Source: Pseudomonadota bacterium
GTDB lineage: Bacteria > Myxococcota_A > UBA796 > GCA-2862545
Direction of reading: 5' to 3'
NCBI GenBank assembly: GCA_947475315.1
Contig: CANJMY010000001.1
Span: forward strand, 59,273 to 123,272
DNA length: 64,000 nucleotides
Under the pieces are notes generated by a model. That model did not search any database. It worked only from the letters and a program-made list of their open reading frames with translations, and was not told where the DNA came from. This document shows, piece after piece, positions 34,730 to 43,151 of this stretch (position 1 is the first letter of the stretch; each line of letters opens with the position of its first letter). The position numbers and the translations under genes were made by a program.

Positions 34730-35706
34730 GGGCCGTCCTGGTCACAGGCGCTGCGGCGCCGATGGGTCAGCGGCTGGTCCGCAGCCTCCTCGCGGACACG
34801 CGCGTCAGCCACGTGCTCGCGGTGGATGACGTGCCCGCCGATCACGCGCTGCCGTTCAGCCACGCGGGTCGCCTCACCTACCTGGCCATGGACATCCGCA
34901 AGGCGCGCAAGGTGCGCGAGCTGCTGTTCGGCCCGGCGCGTGATCTGAACGTACAGGTCGTCGTGCACCTGTCGGAGCACATCAACAGCTACAACACCGG
35001 CCGCGGTGTGCACGAGCAGAACGTCGAGGCGCTGCGCTCCATCTTGGAGCTGTCCGACATGCACCCGACCATCTTCCGCCTGGTCGTGAAGTCGCACGCG
35101 GTCGTGTACCGCGTGGGTCTGGATCTGCCGGTGCAGGTGACGGAGGAGCACCCGCTCAACCTCGCCGCCGACGCGCCCCAGTACGTGCGCGACCGCGTGG
35201 AGGCCGACCTCACCGCCTGCGCCCGCATGGGCCTGATCGACTGCGAGGTCGTCGTGCTGCGCTGCGCGGAGGCCCTCGCGCCCGGCATCGGCAGCCAGCT
35301 GCACGACTGGCTCGACGCGCCGTTCGCGCTGCGCACCATGGGCTTTGACCCGATGGTGAACGTCGCCAGCCCTGAGGACATCGTCCACGCCATCGAGCTG
35401 GCCACCCACGGCAGCGGCGAGGGCGTGTTCAACATCCCTGGGTACGACACCCTCCCGCTGTCGGAGGCGGCCCACAAGTGGGGCACGCGCCTCATCCCCA
35501 TGCCGGCCAGCCTGATCCGCCCGATCTACGGCTTTCGCCATTGGGCCACCGGCTCGCAGTTCCGCTACGGCATCAACCGCGCGCAGATGCACCTGGGCCT
35601 AGTCCTCGACGGCACCCGCGCGCGTCAGGTGCTTGGATACGTTCCTCGCCATCCTGTGCAGTGGCCCGCGGGCGGATCGCTTGACGAACCTATCCCCGCC
35701 GGGTGA
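34726..35706 (+). CDS. NAD-dependent epimerase/dehydratase (extended SDR) family protein
   Basis: 326 residues from GTG 34726, overlapping the acyltransferase stop. Rossmann start VRAVLVTGAAAPMGQRLVRSLL (a TGxxxxMG variant of TGxxGFIG), then VVVHLSEHINSYNTGRGVHEQNVEALRSILE matching the family's H.A......N..gt..ll. The usual SSxxVYG appears as KSHAVVYRVG and no clear Y-x3-K is visible, so the active site is unusual. C-terminal substrate domain: FNIPGYDTLPLSEAAH. Likely binds NAD(P) and a sugar or polyketide-like substrate, possibly lipid-linked given its neighbour. Confidence 0.77.
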   Translation: MRAVLVTGAAAPMGQRLVRSLLADTRVSHVLAVDDVPADHALPFSHAGRLTYLAMDIRKARKVRELLFGPARDLNVQVVVHLSEHINSYNTGRGVHEQNVEALRSILELSDMHPTIFRLVVKSHAVVYRVGLDLPVQVTEEHPLNLAADAPQYVRDRVEADLTACARMGLIDCEVVVLRCAEALAPGIGSQLHDWLDAPFALRTMGFDPMVNVASPEDIVHAIELATHGSGEGVFNIPGYDTLPLSEAAHKWGTRLIPMPASLIRPIYGFRHWATGSQFRYGINRAQMHLGLVLDGTRARQVLGYVPRHPVQWPAGGSLDEPIPAG

Positions 35707-35734
35707 ACCGGTCGGCCACGCCTGGGAGTGATCC

Positions 35735-36142
35735 ATGTCGACCGAAGGTCCGCGCATCCGCGTCGTCAGCGCCGAGATCGAACGTTCGGGTCACTACCTG
35801 ATCACGCAGCGTCGCCCGGACGCCGTGCTGCCGCTGCTCTGGGAGTTCCCCGGCGGCCGCGTGCGTGAAGGCGAGGACGACGCCGCGGCGCTGGTCCGTA
35901 CGCTCCAGAGCCGCGTCGGCCTGGACGTGGTGGTGGGCGAGCAGACGATGGAGGTCGTGCACGTGTACGAGGGCTACTCGCTCACGCTCGCCGTGTACCG
36001 CTGCACCACCGACGAGTCGCAGGAGCCCGAGGCCCGCTACGTCCACGCGGTCGCCTGGGTCCGCCCGGAGCAGTTCGGGAACTACACGTTCCCCGGCGCC
36101 GACCAGCAGACCGTCGACTCGCTCCTGGCGGGCGTGGAGTAG
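35735..36142 (+). CDS. Nudix-fold protein with degenerate Nudix box
   Basis: 135 residues, similar in length to MutT/8-oxo-dGTPases. LLWEFPGGRVREGEDDAAALVRTL marks the fold, but the Nudix consensus G-x5-E-x7-R-E-U-x-E-E-x-G-U is broken: G41-x5-E47-x7-R55 are kept while the following E, E, E are T56, S59 and R60. These are the magnesium-binding glutamates, so pyrophosphohydrolase activity is doubtful. The rest (MEVVHVYEGYSLTLAVYRC, VAWVRPEQFGNYTFPGAD) still resembles MutT. It may bind a nucleotide as a regulator. 28 bp after the SDR gene. Confidence 0.78.
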   Translation: MSTEGPRIRVVSAEIERSGHYLITQRRPDAVLPLLWEFPGGRVREGEDDAAALVRTLQSRVGLDVVVGEQTMEVVHVYEGYSLTLAVYRCTTDESQEPEARYVHAVAWVRPEQFGNYTFPGADQQTVDSLLAGVE

Positions 36143-36145
36143 GTC

Positions 36146-36195
36146 GCGCGGCCGGGCTTGAGCCCCGCGCGGGGCGCGCCGTCAGTCGGCCGCGC
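36146..36195. terminator. Palindromic GC region between convergent genes
   Basis: Outer arms GCGCGGCC (36146-36153) and GGCCGCGC (36188-36195) enclose an inner hairpin GCCCCGCGCGGGGC (36162-36175). It sits between the Nudix-like and ferredoxin-reductase stops. Likely 3'-end structure for both transcripts; no T tract. Confidence 0.45.
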
Positions 36196-36203
36196 CAGAC
36201 CCG

Positions 36204-36947
36204 CTACCAGTACTTCTCGATGTGGATCTCGCCGTCAGGCCGCTTGGGCGTCTTCATGCCCATGTCGCGCAGCTTGTACAGCTCGAGCATGCCCTTCACC
36301 ATGTCCGGGTTGCCGCAGATCATGATGTGGTGCTTGTGCGGCCCGGCCACGGCGCCCGCGGCCTGTTCCAGCGCGCCCGACGACAGCAGGTCCGGGATGC
36401 GACCGCGCAGCGCGCCCGGCGCGTCCTCGCGGGTGAGCGCGGGGATGTAGGTGACGGCCTGCTCCTTGGCGATCTGCTCGAACTCGGCGCGGTAGCCGAG
36501 CTGCGCCGCCGTGCGCGCGCCGTGGACCACCACCACGCGCTTGTGGTTCCAGTAGGGTGCCCCCGACCGCAGCATGCTGAGGTACGGCGCCATGCCCGTG
36601 CCCGTGCCGATCAGCCACAGCACGTCCGACCCGTGGTCGTCCGACAGGGTGAAGCCGCCCGCGATCTTGTGCCACAGCAGGACGGTGTCGCCCGGCTTGA
36701 GCGCCGACAGCCGCGGGGTGAGCGCCCCGTTCTCCACGCGCTGGATGTAGAACTCCAGCGGGTCGCGGGGGCGAGAGGCGATGGAGTACGCGCGCTTGAC
36801 GATCTCGTCTTCGCGCTCCAGCGCCAGGGTGGCGAACTGGCCGGGCACGAACTCGGGCGCAGAGTCGAGCTGCATCGTGAACAGGCCGTCGTCCCACTCT
36901 TTTTGGCCAGTCACGGTGGCCGTGTGCCACTTCGCAGGGTCGTGCAT
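36204..36947 (-). CDS. fpr: Ferredoxin/flavodoxin-NADP+ reductase
   Basis: 247 residues from ATG 36947 with GGGAGGA upstream, the length of bacterial Fpr. FAD domain: KRAYSIASRP (R-x-Y-S motif) and GGFTL; NADP domain: LIGTGTGMAPYLSML (GTGTG), VVVHGART (pyrophosphate loop) and HHIMICGNPDMVKGM (CGNP). It ends in HIEKYW with the terminal aromatic typical of subclass I bacterial enzymes. It shuttles electrons between NADPH and ferredoxin or flavodoxin, for example for radical SAM enzymes such as the one at 43148-44167. Single gene. Confidence 0.93.
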   Translation of the reverse strand: MHDPAKWHTATVTGQKEWDDGLFTMQLDSAPEFVPGQFATLALEREDEIVKRAYSIASRPRDPLEFYIQRVENGALTPRLSALKPGDTVLLWHKIAGGFTLSDDHGSDVLWLIGTGTGMAPYLSMLRSGAPYWNHKRVVVVHGARTAAQLGYRAEFEQIAKEQAVTYIPALTREDAPGALRGRIPDLLSSGALEQAAGAVAGPHKHHIMICGNPDMVKGMLELYKLRDMGMKTPKRPDGEIHIEKYW

Positions 36948-37005
36948 CGGGGGTCCTCCCGCAGGTAGCCTAGCGACCCCGAAGGAGAGCCGCCCGCGCC
37001 GCGCG

Positions 37006-39363
37006 CTAAAGGCGTAGCGCGGCCACCGTGTACGCGTCACCACCCTGCTCCGCGCTCGCGACCCTCCAGGCACCAACTTCTCGACAAGTCGGCAACCAAC
37101 GCCGAACGGCCTGCTTCATGGCGCCGGTCCCGTGCCCGTGCAGGAAGAAGACGACGTTGTGGTCGCTTGAGATCGCGCGGCCGAGGAACTTCTCAATCTC
37201 CTCGATGCCGTCGTCCACGCGCATGCCGCGCAGGTCGAGCGTGTTGCTGTCCGTGCGGAGCGCCTGCTCCAGCGACGGCGCGGACGCCTTGGGCGCCTTG
37301 GGCGCGGGCGGCTTGGGCAGCGGGGCTTCGAACCGGGCGCCCAGGCGCTCCAGCTCGGCGGGCGCGGCGCGGACGGTCAGGCCGCGCTGAGTGCGCACGG
37401 TGATCTGCCGACCGACCTCCAGGACCTCGCCCACGTCGCCGCCGCGCCGGAAGCGCGCGCGATCGCCGACCGACCACGACTGTGGCGCGGGCTCCGGCTC
37501 GGGCGCGGGGCCCAGCCCCTTGAGGGCCTCGACCACCGCGCGGGTGGCGTTGGCCTTGTCGTGACTGGGCGCGCGCTGAAGGTCGGCGACCACCGCGGCG
37601 ACGGTCTTCTCGGCCTCGGCCAGCCGCTCCAGGAAGCCTGCGGCGCGGTCCTGCTCGATGCGCCGCGCGCGGGCGTCCAGCTCCTGCTCCCGCTTGGTCA
37701 GCCGCTCGTGCTGATCGGCCAGCTGGGCGCGGATCTTCGCCGCCTCGCGCGCGGCCTCCGCCGCGTTGCCGCGCTCGCGATCCAAGGCCGCCAGCGCGTC
37801 GGACAGGTTGCGCTCGCCCTGCTCGAGCAGCGCCTCGGCGCGGTGCACGATCGTCGCGTCGATCCCGATGCGCAGCGCGACGTCGAGCGCGTGGCTCTCG
37901 CCGCTGGCGCCCGGCACCAGCCGGTAGGTCGGCCGACCGCCCGCGAATTCCATGCCGGCCGTCGCGATGCGCGCGTCGGTCGCGCCCAGCGTCTTGAGGC
38001 GCTGGAAGTGCGTGGTGAGCACGGCGCGCACACCCACCTCCAGCCAGCGCTCCACCACCGCGATCGCCAGCGCCGCGCCCTGGTGCGGGTCGGTGCCGGA
38101 CGCGATCTCGTCGATCAGGAACAGCGCACCGGGTGCTGAGCGCCGAAGCATGGCGTCGAGCGCGGCCAGGTGTGCGGAGAAGCTGGAGTGATCGCCGAGC
38201 ACGCTCTGGTGATCGCCGATCAGCGCGACGATGTCGGGGAACACGTCGACGCGGCTGCCCTCGGCCGCGGGCACGAAGCAGCCCAGCCGCACCAGCCACG
38301 CCGCCAGGCCCACCGTCTTGAGCGCGATGGTCTTTCCGCCGGTGTTCGGGCCCGAGACGATCAAGATCGGCGTGCGGGCGTCGAGCGAAAGGTCGTTGGG
38401 TACCACCTCCAGCCCGCGCAGCGCGAGCACGGGGTGACGCGCCGCCGCCATGCGGAGCACGCCGTCGGTCCGCACGGTCGGGCGGTGCGCGTCCAGGCGA
38501 TCGGCGAGCGCGGCGCGCGCGCAGGCCATGTCGATCTCCGTGGCGGCGTCGAGCGCGTCGAGCGTGGGCTCGGCCATGCGGCCCAGCGCGTGCGACAGCT
38601 CAGTCAGGATGCGGCGCTCCTCGGCGTCCAGCTCACCCTCGGCGATCTTGAGGTCGTTGTTTAGCTCGACCACGGCGTGCGGCTCGATGAACGCGGTCTG
38701 TCCGGTGGACGACACGCCGTGCACGATGCCCAGCTCGCGCCGCTTGAAGTTGATCTTGACCGGCACCACGTACCGATCGCCGCGCTGGGTCACGAAGCGA
38801 TCCTGGAGGATGTCGCCCAGGGTGTCGCGCTTCACGATGTCTTCGAGCGTTCGGCGGATCGACTGGTGCAGCCCCGCCACCCGCTGCCGCAGGTCCGCCA
38901 GGAACGGGTAGGTCGACTCGGACAGCTCGCCCGCGGCGTCGAACGCGTCGCGCAGCATCTCCACGACCATGGTGTCGAGCCGGAGCCGCGGCCCCAGCGT
39001 GGCGAGCACCGGCGCCTCCCCGCCCACCGACTGGATCCAGCCGCCGAGCGCGTCGAGCAGGGCGAGCGATACACCGCAGCCACGCAGCTCGGGCTTGTCG
39101 AGCACCCCGCCTTTTCCCGCGCGGCTCACCAGGTCCGCGATGTCGGCGATCCCGCCGACCGGGACGAACCCGCCGTCGCGCTCCAGCGCGCGGACCTCGT
39201 CCACCTGATCGTGCGCGCGCCGGATCCACGCGAGGTCATCCGACGGCCGAACACCTTTTGCGAGCCGACGACCACGCTCGGTCCGCGCACCCTCGGACAG
39301 CGCCGCAAGCACCGCGCCCACGTCAAGCGCCGCCTCGGTCTGCACGTCCAGCTCACGATCCAT
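37006..39363 (-). CDS. mutS2: MutS2 family ATPase with Smr nuclease domain
   Basis: 785 residues from ATG 39363. MutS-type core and lever domains in the first half, then ATPase: IVSGPNTGGKTIALKTVGLAAW (Walker A), GDHSSFSAHLA signature, LFLIDEIASGTDPHQGAALA (Walker B) and VLTTHFQRLK. A long Glu/Arg/Ala-rich coiled coil follows, then a KOW-like VGDRARFRRGGDVGEVLEV segment and a C-terminal Smr domain with LDLRGMRVDDGIEEIEKFL and HGHGTGAMKQAVRRWL. MutS2 lacks the mismatch-recognition domain; roles in suppressing recombination and rescuing collided ribosomes are reported for the family. Complete and of normal length. Confidence 0.94.
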   Translation of the reverse strand: MDRELDVQTEAALDVGAVLAALSEGARTERGRRLAKGVRPSDDLAWIRRAHDQVDEVRALERDGGFVPVGGIADIADLVSRAGKGGVLDKPELRGCGVSLALLDALGGWIQSVGGEAPVLATLGPRLRLDTMVVEMLRDAFDAAGELSESTYPFLADLRQRVAGLHQSIRRTLEDIVKRDTLGDILQDRFVTQRGDRYVVPVKINFKRRELGIVHGVSSTGQTAFIEPHAVVELNNDLKIAEGELDAEERRILTELSHALGRMAEPTLDALDAATEIDMACARAALADRLDAHRPTVRTDGVLRMAAARHPVLALRGLEVVPNDLSLDARTPILIVSGPNTGGKTIALKTVGLAAWLVRLGCFVPAAEGSRVDVFPDIVALIGDHQSVLGDHSSFSAHLAALDAMLRRSAPGALFLIDEIASGTDPHQGAALAIAVVERWLEVGVRAVLTTHFQRLKTLGATDARIATAGMEFAGGRPTYRLVPGASGESHALDVALRIGIDATIVHRAEALLEQGERNLSDALAALDRERGNAAEAAREAAKIRAQLADQHERLTKREQELDARARRIEQDRAAGFLERLAEAEKTVAAVVADLQRAPSHDKANATRAVVEALKGLGPAPEPEPAPQSWSVGDRARFRRGGDVGEVLEVGRQITVRTQRGLTVRAAPAELERLGARFEAPLPKPPAPKAPKASAPSLEQALRTDSNTLDLRGMRVDDGIEEIEKFLGRAISSDHNVVFFLHGHGTGAMKQAVRRWLPTCREVGAWRVASAEQGGDAYTVAALRL

Positions 39364-39497
39364 CACCACACCCCGGTACCGGCCGGACCTAGCGCGGAAC
39401 GGCTCCGATGGCCCCGGTCTGCGTTCGTTCGCAGTTCGGGTGCTCGCACGGGGTTTTCGATCCGATGACAACGCGGTACGGTATAAACGCAGGGTCC

Positions 39498-41597
39498 ATG
39501 GCCACAGAAAACGACACCAAATCACCCCCCTGGGCGGACGTCTCGCGGCGCGAAGGCGCGCGCGCGGCGCCAGCGTGGGTGCAAGTTCGTGCGAGCGCGT
39601 GGCCCCCTGAGCCCATCGACGACCACGACGATCCCGTCGACGACGAGGGTGACTCGCCCACCACTGTGTCCTGGGGCTTCCCCGGCAACCCCGTGGTCGC
39701 GCCGACCGCCGCGCCGACCGTCGCCGCGTTCAGTCAGCGCGCTGAGTCCAAGGCGTCCGTTCGACCGCCCCCGCCCGCCCCGCACGAAGAGCAGCCCGTC
39801 GGCGTCGCGCCCGTGGCCAAGCGTCAGGGCAAGCGCAGCTCGCTGGGCACGCCCGACTTCCTGGACCGCGCCGCAGCGCGCCCACCGGGCGACCGGACCC
39901 CGTCGCCGCGCGCCTACTACTCCAACCCCGCCGCCCGTCCGGCCGCAGAGGAGCCACGTTCCAACATGACCCCTCCCCGAGACACACGCGGCGGACGTCG
40001 TACGGAAGAGCCGGCCAAGGAGCGTCGGGTGGCCGAGGCCACCGGACCGCAGGCGGGCCGCCGCGGCGCCGGCGAACGGGACTACGAGAGCAAGGGCACC
40101 GACGTGGGATTTGGCGGCATGCGCGCCGCGCCGCCCGCCCGTGGTGCCCAGCCCATGCCCGCCCCCTCCTCCAGCCGGATGTTCGAGGATGATGACCCCG
40201 ACAAGAGCGACGCGTGGTCGAGCTACTCGCCCCCCAAGCCCAAGCGCGCCCGCGGCAACGCGGTGCCGCCTCTGGTCACCCCGGCGAGGCAGCCCGTGAC
40301 GGCCGGCGGCGTGAACTTCTCCTTCTTGGCGCGCGTCGTGCTCGGGATCGGCCTGCTGATGGGCGCAGGCGCCCTGGCGATCACCCTCATGCCGCGCAGC
40401 GCCTCCACCCAGACGGCGAGCGGCGAGGCCCCGATGCTCCCGGTGGTCGGCGGCGCCATCCCCGCCGCGGATCCGCCCCCGCCGTTTGACGTGCAGGCCC
40501 CGGCGGCGTTCCGCCCGCAGCTGCTCGACGGCAAGGACGTCAGCGTCGAGATGATCCCCGAGGCGCTCGCCCAGGCGCGCGCCGACGGCAAGCTCGACCT
40601 GGCGGCCGCCTACGCCGACAAGCTCGCCCGCACCGCGTCCGACCCGGCCACCTTCTTCCCGCTCGGCGAGCTCCTGGCGCAGAACGGCCAGACGGACGCC
40701 GCGTTCTACTGGCTCGTCCGCGGCGTGCACGAGTTCGGCGCCCGCCCCGAGCGCTTCGTCGAGCGCCAGTCGTTCGCCACGCTCTGGACCGACGCCCGCT
40801 GGGACGCGTTCGCCCGCTGGGCCGTGCAGGTCCGTCGCTACCAGACGTCGAAGGGCTCCGCCGCGCCGCGCGTGATCCTGCCGTCGTCGATCGAGGCCGC
40901 CGTCGCGCTCGACGCCACCCGCCGGGCCGGCGAGGGTCGCCCCCGTGGTGGTCGCGGCAAGGCCGTGCTCCCGGTGCTCTTCTGGTTCGACCCCGCCGAC
41001 GGCACGGGCTCGCAGGTTCAGGCCTGGGGCCAGGCTGTGGCCGACGAGCTGGGCGTGATCGTCGTGAACGTGCTCGGCCCGGACCGCGTCGGCCCCATGG
41101 CGAGCGCCTGGTCCGGTGACCCCGCGCGCGACCGCGCCCAGGTCGACGCCGCGCTCGCCGCCATCACCAACGTCACGCCCGACGCCACCCGTCGCTACGC
41201 GGCGGGCATCGGTCAGGGTGGCACGTGGAGCGTCGAGCTCGCCATGCGCGACCCCAAGTTCCTGTCGGGCGCGCTGGCCCTGCACCCCACCGACGAGTGG
41301 CGCGGCCCCCGTGACACGTCGGCCGAATCCAACCGCGATCGCAAGCAGACCGTGACCCTGCTCGCCGGCGGCAAGGACGAAGACGAGCACGCGTTCTTGC
41401 GCGTCGAGCGCGGCCGCCTGCTGCGCGCCGGCGTCGAAGCCGTCATGGAGATCGACGAGAAGGCCTGGCCGGACAACGTCCCGACCGACCTCAAGGCTCG
41501 CCTCAGCACCTGGATGCTCGCCCGCCTGTCGCCGTCGCCGAACGCGGCGCTGCCGCCCGCGGCCGCCCCCGGCCTGCCGTCCGTCCCGTCGCCCTGA
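39498..41597 (+). CDS. Single-pass membrane protein with disordered N-region and inactive-looking alpha/beta-hydrolase domain
   Basis: 699 residues from ATG 39498. Residues 1-270 are Pro/Arg/Ala-rich and likely disordered. One membrane segment lies near 272-294 (FSFLARVVLGIGLLMGAGALAI). A helical part (about 340-460) has TPR-like YADKLARTASDPATFFPLGELLAQNG. From about 480 the sequence follows an alpha/beta hydrolase: VLPVLFWFDPADG, VIVVNVLGPDR, RYAAGIGQGGTWSVELAM, LALHPTDEW. The nucleophile position of G-x-S-x-G is Gln (GIGQGG), so catalysis is unlikely. No family was recognised. Divergent from mutS2. Confidence 0.6.
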   Translation: MATENDTKSPPWADVSRREGARAAPAWVQVRASAWPPEPIDDHDDPVDDEGDSPTTVSWGFPGNPVVAPTAAPTVAAFSQRAESKASVRPPPPAPHEEQPVGVAPVAKRQGKRSSLGTPDFLDRAAARPPGDRTPSPRAYYSNPAARPAAEEPRSNMTPPRDTRGGRRTEEPAKERRVAEATGPQAGRRGAGERDYESKGTDVGFGGMRAAPPARGAQPMPAPSSSRMFEDDDPDKSDAWSSYSPPKPKRARGNAVPPLVTPARQPVTAGGVNFSFLARVVLGIGLLMGAGALAITLMPRSASTQTASGEAPMLPVVGGAIPAADPPPPFDVQAPAAFRPQLLDGKDVSVEMIPEALAQARADGKLDLAAAYADKLARTASDPATFFPLGELLAQNGQTDAAFYWLVRGVHEFGARPERFVERQSFATLWTDARWDAFARWAVQVRRYQTSKGSAAPRVILPSSIEAAVALDATRRAGEGRPRGGRGKAVLPVLFWFDPADGTGSQVQAWGQAVADELGVIVVNVLGPDRVGPMASAWSGDPARDRAQVDAALAAITNVTPDATRRYAAGIGQGGTWSVELAMRDPKFLSGALALHPTDEWRGPRDTSAESNRDRKQTVTLLAGGKDEDEHAFLRVERGRLLRAGVEAVMEIDEKAWPDNVPTDLKARLSTWMLARLSPSPNAALPPAAAPGLPSVPSP

Positions 41598-41611
41598 TCG
41601 GCCAGGCCGTC

Positions 41612-41688
41612 GCCGCGCGGCTTGGCCTAGGCCTGCTGTGCGCCGCTTCGCCTACGCCTTCCGCGCGCGGCTGGGCCTAGGCCTGCTG
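41612..41688. repeat. Direct repeat at the psd 3' end
   Basis: A 25-26 bp sequence containing GCGCGGCT(T/G)GGCCTAGGCC and TGCTG occurs at 41612-41638 and again at 41662-41688, exactly 50 bp apart, with few mismatches. The second copy includes the psd stop codon and last codons; the first lies in the intergenic space before it. Each copy contains the palindrome GGCCTAGGCC. Confidence 0.75.
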
Positions 41689-42489
41689 CACGTCCGCGAT
41701 CGCCACGCCCATTCGGACGACGTCGCCTGGCCCCACGCGCGCCGTCCAGCGGCCCGGCGGCAGCACCAGCACCACGGTCGAGCCCAGGTGGAACACGCCA
41801 AAGTCCGCGCCGCGGGTGACGGACACGTCCGCCACGCCGTCGGTCGCGGGCGCGCCGGTGTTGGTGAGCAGGTCGCAGAACACGGTCTCCATGCGGCCCA
41901 CGCCGAACGCGCCGACGAGGATCATCTCCACCGGCCCCTGGGGCGTCTCCAGCTCGGCCCACACGCGCTCGTTGCGGCCGAACAGGCCGGTCACGCCTCG
42001 CACCGCCGCCGGGAACACCGGCCACAGCGTGCCGGGCAGGTAGCGCCAGCGCCGGACCACGCCGTCACAGGGCGCGTGGACGCGGTGGTAGTCGCGCGGG
42101 GACAGGTAGATCACGACGACGTCGCGCTCCCCGTCGACCGGGGCGCCGCACAGCGCCGCCAGGGTCAGCGGCCGACCGGGCGCCACGTCGAACGAGCCGC
42201 CCTGGGTCTGGCCCGCCCACGCCACCTTGCCGTCCACCGGGGACACCAGCACGTCGGGCGCTGGATCCACGGGCCGCGCGCCCGGCTTGAGCCGGCGCGT
42301 GAACAGCGCGGCGAGCGTCGGGTACGCGTCCAGGCCGTGCTCGGCCTCGGACATGTCCACCCCGTACGCGCGCACAAACGCGGACGTTCCAAGCTGGGAG
42401 AGGCCCGTTCGCGACAGCACACCCATGGCGCGGGCGGCGGCCTTTCGGGGCACGACAGACAAGGCAGAGACGATGAGGGCATCACGCAT
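41677..42489 (-). CDS. psd: Phosphatidylserine decarboxylase proenzyme
   Basis: 270 residues. Makes phosphatidylethanolamine from phosphatidylserine at the inner membrane. The self-cleavage motif is LGST in FHLGSTVVLVLP near residue 235, which splits the chain into beta and pyruvoyl alpha subunits; PVDGKVAWAG, YLSPRDYHRVHAPCDG and VGAFGVGRMET are the other family blocks, including the His and Asp of the charge relay. Its last codons lie inside a 50-bp-spaced direct repeat. Divergent from a small unknown gene, convergent with the pseudohydrolase. Confidence 0.94.
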   Translation of the reverse strand: MRDALIVSALSVVPRKAAARAMGVLSRTGLSQLGTSAFVRAYGVDMSEAEHGLDAYPTLAALFTRRLKPGARPVDPAPDVLVSPVDGKVAWAGQTQGGSFDVAPGRPLTLAALCGAPVDGERDVVVIYLSPRDYHRVHAPCDGVVRRWRYLPGTLWPVFPAAVRGVTGLFGRNERVWAELETPQGPVEMILVGAFGVGRMETVFCDLLTNTGAPATDGVADVSVTRGADFGVFHLGSTVVLVLPPGRWTARVGPGDVVRMGVAIADVQQA

Positions 42490-42560
42490 GGCGCGGCAGC
42501 TATCGCGACCACCTGCCCGGGGCGCGAGAAACGGCTATGGTTCGGCGTTGGAGCACCGCC

Positions 42561-43151
42561 ATGGCCGCTGAACTTCGTCTCCATGTCTTTGATGATCCCG
42601 ACGTCGCCGCGTCCTTGTCGGTGGTGCGCGACTTCATCCCCCGCCCGGGCGTCGACCCTGAGCCCCGCGAGTGGACCCCGGGCCCCGCGCTCAAGCCCGG
42701 CCTGCACGAGAAGTGCATCACCTGCGAGCACGGCCACCCCAGCCAGCCCACCACGCTCGCTTGGTGCTTCTACGTGGTCGACCGGCCCGAGACGCGCGAC
42801 CCGGGCTGGTGGCGCGCCCGCCTCCCGCACGGCGTCGACTTCCGCCTGGTCATGTACCCGGACGGCGTGGACGGGCCGGAGGCCCTCAAGCGCGGCCGCG
42901 TGCTCGGCGTGTTCCCGTCCGAGTCGTCGACCGACGGCGGCCCGGTGCCCGTGGAGCCCGCGCCCGAGGTCATGCTGCAGACCCCGGAAGGCGCAGCCCT
43001 CGCCACCTTGAGCCAGGTGCGCCGCGAAGACGGCCGCCCGGTCTACTTCGTCGCCCCCATCCACTGGCGACGCATCACCGACGCGCTGCGCGCCAAGGCT
43101 CGCGTGACGAAGGAGCCGCCGCCCGGCCTTGGACCCAAGAAGCGCTTCTAG
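42561..43151 (+). CDS. Conserved hypothetical cytoplasmic protein
   Basis: 196 residues from ATG 42561, with GGAG 7 nt upstream. I do not recognise the family. No signal or membrane segment. It has a CITCEHGHP segment (a C-x2-C pair with His, residues about 46-54) that could bind metal, tryptophan-rich central strands (LAWCFYVVDRPE, GWWRARLP) and a basic C-terminus ending GLGPKKRF. Its TAG stop overlaps the convergent radical SAM stop within one CTAG (43148-43151). Confidence 0.65.
   Translation: MAAELRLHVFDDPDVAASLSVVRDFIPRPGVDPEPREWTPGPALKPGLHEKCITCEHGHPSQPTTLAWCFYVVDRPETRDPGWWRARLPHGVDFRLVMYPDGVDGPEALKRGRVLGVFPSESSTDGGPVPVEPAPEVMLQTPEGAALATLSQVRREDGRPVYFVAPIHWRRITDALRAKARVTKEPPPGLGPKKRF

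Noticed and set aside
39454..39490. TATAAA with CGGTACGG before the gene at 39498 as another member of the CGGTACTG regulon
   Set aside because: Only the CGGTAC core is shared, there is no inverted partner at 27 bp and no matching -35.
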